A stretch of 7,214 nt of DNA from Caldifarciminota bacterium RBG_13_43_14. GTDB lineage: Bacteria > Hydrothermota > Tepidihabitantia > SM23-42. The notes beneath the pieces are model-generated. The model saw only the letters and a list, made by a program, of their open reading frames with translations. It ran no database searches and had not been told where the DNA came from. The stretch covers positions 1-7,214 of the forward strand of contig MEUM01000162.1 in NCBI GenBank assembly GCA_001771735.1, in the 5' to 3' direction. Positions 5,827-7,214 of this stretch are shown here, piece after piece (position 1 is the first letter of the stretch; each line of letters begins with the position of its first letter). The position numbers were made by a program, and so were the translations under genes.

Positions 5827-7214
5827 TTATTTCAATACCGGTGGTGAATGTGATTGGAAAATTTTAATGCATGCTTCGACAACTGCGGGATCGTACAGTT
5901 CACCGCTTTTTTCTTTTATTTCTTGTAAAGCTTTATCGATGCCGGGAGCTTTACGATAGGGGCGATCAGAACTCATGGCCTCGACCACATCGGCGACCGC
6001 AAGAATCTTGGATTCGATCAAAAGATCTTTGTCCCCAATGCCGTTTGGGTAGCCACTGCCATTTATCCTTTCATGATGTTGATAGACGATTTGAGATATC
6101 AGCCACGGAAATTTAATCGCTTTTAATATTTCAAAACCTGATACCGGATGGTTCTTAATCAATTCCATTTCATGGCGATCAAGCTTGTTAGGTTTACTAA
6201 GAATATTCTCCGGTATTTTTATTTTTCCAACATCGTGGATAAGTGCCGCCAGACGTAGGCTTTTTGTCTGTTCTTCAGATAGATTCATGGCCTGCGCGAT
6301 CGATTCGGCGAGCATTGATACTCGCCGTTGATGCCCGGCCGTATAAGGATCGCGGGTTTCAACGATCGATGCCATTGTTTCGATTGTACTTTCCAGGACA
6401 TGAACAAAATTATGAAGATTGTTCTTAAGCTCCAGTTCAGCATGCTTACGTTCGATCGCGTAAAGTACTGATCTTTTAAAACGGCCTTTTTCGATCTTTT
6501 GTTTTATCAGGCAATCCTGAGCACCTTCACGTATAAGGTTTATCATTAATTCATTATCGGTCTTTTCGTCGGCGATAATGATAATAGGAATATCGGGAAC
6601 CGTATTGCAGATCGTTTTTATTATACCGATGCCAAGATTACCGGACTGCCCAATATTCAACAATAGCACACTAAAACCGCCGTCTAATAATCTCTTCATT
6701 CCTGGTTCCAATTTAGAAGCGAACTCTACAGCAATTGTCGGCGGTGTCGTTTGGTCAAGTGTTTTTGCGATTAAATTATTTTCCTTTTGGTCGGCTCCAA
6801 TTATGAGTAGTTTTACGACATCGGTTTTTGCGAAATAGCCGGGTTTGATCTTTTTACTGGCAATCGAGGATGCTTCTTTGGAAGCTGCCGGCAATTCATG
6901 TATTCTCTTGCCAGACTTGGATTCGTACATGATTCTATCGGCGCGAGCCAGCAATTCATCGAAAGTCATTGGTTCATCGGGACCATAAAAAGTAGCGCCG
7001 ATACTTATTGAAAGCTGATGGTCTTTATTCTGGGTTCGGTTGTATTCGCTGAGCCGGTCTTGAAACCTTTTCATGATAATTTCTTTGCTGTCGAGGTTTG
7101 CATCAATGGCGGTAATTGCAAATTCATCGCCGCCGATGCGGCTGATCACATCGGATTTTCTAAAGCATTGCCGGCAGATCTCCGCGGCGGCAATAAGAAT
7201 CCGGTCACCTTCAT
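5827..7214 (-). CDS. GGDEF - degenerate receiver - HD-GYP cyclic-di-GMP protein (N-terminus beyond right edge)
   Basis: The minus-strand frame is open from the right edge to TAA at 5827-5829, giving 461 complete residues; a start at GTG 7149 would cut the GGDEF domain, so that codon is an internal Val. Residues 1-110 are the end of a GGDEF diguanylate cyclase: GGDEF at 27-31 and an inhibitory-site RKSD at 18-21. Residues about 134-256 resemble a response-regulator receiver, but the phosphoacceptor position reads LLLN (Asn186) and the acidic pair is reduced, so phosphorylation is unlikely. A helical linker leads to an HD-GYP phosphodiesterase (about 275-455) with HDVGK at 326-330, NHP at 354-356, HHE at 379-381, GSGYP at 385-389 and VADV at 406-409, all intact. 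The protein may both make and degrade c-di-GMP. It converges on the repeat block; its promoter is outside the window. Confidence 0.93.
   Translation of the reverse strand, partial: EGDRILIAAAEICRQCFRKSDVISRIGGDEFAITAIDANLDSKEIIMKRFQDRLSEYNRTQNKDHQLSISIGATFYGPDEPMTFDELLARADRIMYESKSGKRIHELPAASKEASSIASKKIKPGYFAKTDVVKLLIIGADQKENNLIAKTLDQTTPPTIAVEFASKLEPGMKRLLDGGFSVLLLNIGQSGNLGIGIIKTICNTVPDIPIIIIADEKTDNELMINLIREGAQDCLIKQKIEKGRFKRSVLYAIERKHAELELKNNLHNFVHVLESTIETMASIVETRDPYTAGHQRRVSMLAESIAQAMNLSEEQTKSLRLAALIHDVGKIKIPENILSKPNKLDRHEMELIKNHPVSGFEILKAIKFPWLISQIVYQHHERINGSGYPNGIGDKDLLIESKILAVADVVEAMSSDRPYRKAPGIDKALQEIKEKSGELYDPAVVEACIKIFQSHSPPVLK

Noticed and set aside
5871..6838. Three plus-strand frames (5871-6116, 6243-6428, 6578-6838)
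   Set aside because: All are antisense to the HD-GYP/receiver coding sequence and have no family features.
7147..7149. GTG as the start of the HD-GYP protein
   Set aside because: The open frame continues upstream with typical GGDEF sequence (EGDRILIAAAEI, then RKSD), so the codon is an internal Val.

Overview
The window looks like a chromosomal stretch of an uncultivated bacterium. Protein-coding genes have moderate GC (about 45-57% in the lines I counted), and the two divergent genes near position 1900 both appear to be transcribed as leaderless mRNAs from sigma70-like promoters. The gene mix (eukaryote-like Ser/Thr kinase fused to an ATPase, a GGDEF/HD-GYP signalling protein, binding-protein-dependent sugar-type permeases, and a DUF559 nuclease inside G-rich palindromic repeats) would fit a candidate-phylum lineage such as the WOR-3/Stahlbacteria or another FCB-type group. 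That placement is inference only; nothing here is a phylogenetic marker.

Layout. Positions 1-1864 (minus) hold the N-terminal 621 residues of a large Ser/Thr protein kinase fused to a STAND/AAA-type ATPase; it runs off the left edge. A 109-bp divergent intergenic region carries a promoter for each direction. Positions 1974-4833 (plus) are a compact three-gene operon: a saccharopine-dehydrogenase-family oxidoreductase and two CUT1-type ABC permeases, with 6-bp spacing and then an 8-bp overlap. The substrate-binding protein and ATPase of that transporter are not in the window.

Positions 4834-5826, between convergent genes, are almost entirely repetitive: a 41-bp direct repeat at both 4836 and 5658, a short 31-bp tandem array, and a 38-bp palindromic tandem array in two blocks (nine and three units). 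An AT-rich 115-aa DUF559 (Vsr-like, PD-(D/E)XK fold) endonuclease gene lies between the blocks. Its ribosome binding site lies in the last 38-bp unit and its stop codon lies in the second 41-bp repeat, so gene and repeats look like one unit. This is the most interesting part of the window.

Positions 5827-7214 (minus) hold the C-terminal 461 residues of a cyclic-di-GMP protein with the order GGDEF, degenerate receiver, HD-GYP; its N-terminus lies beyond the right edge.

Functionally, the two flanking partial genes are signalling proteins (phosphorylation and c-di-GMP), the central operon is uptake plus an amino-acid-type dehydrogenase, and the repeat/DUF559 block looks like an inserted or expanding selfish module placed harmlessly between two gene 3' ends.
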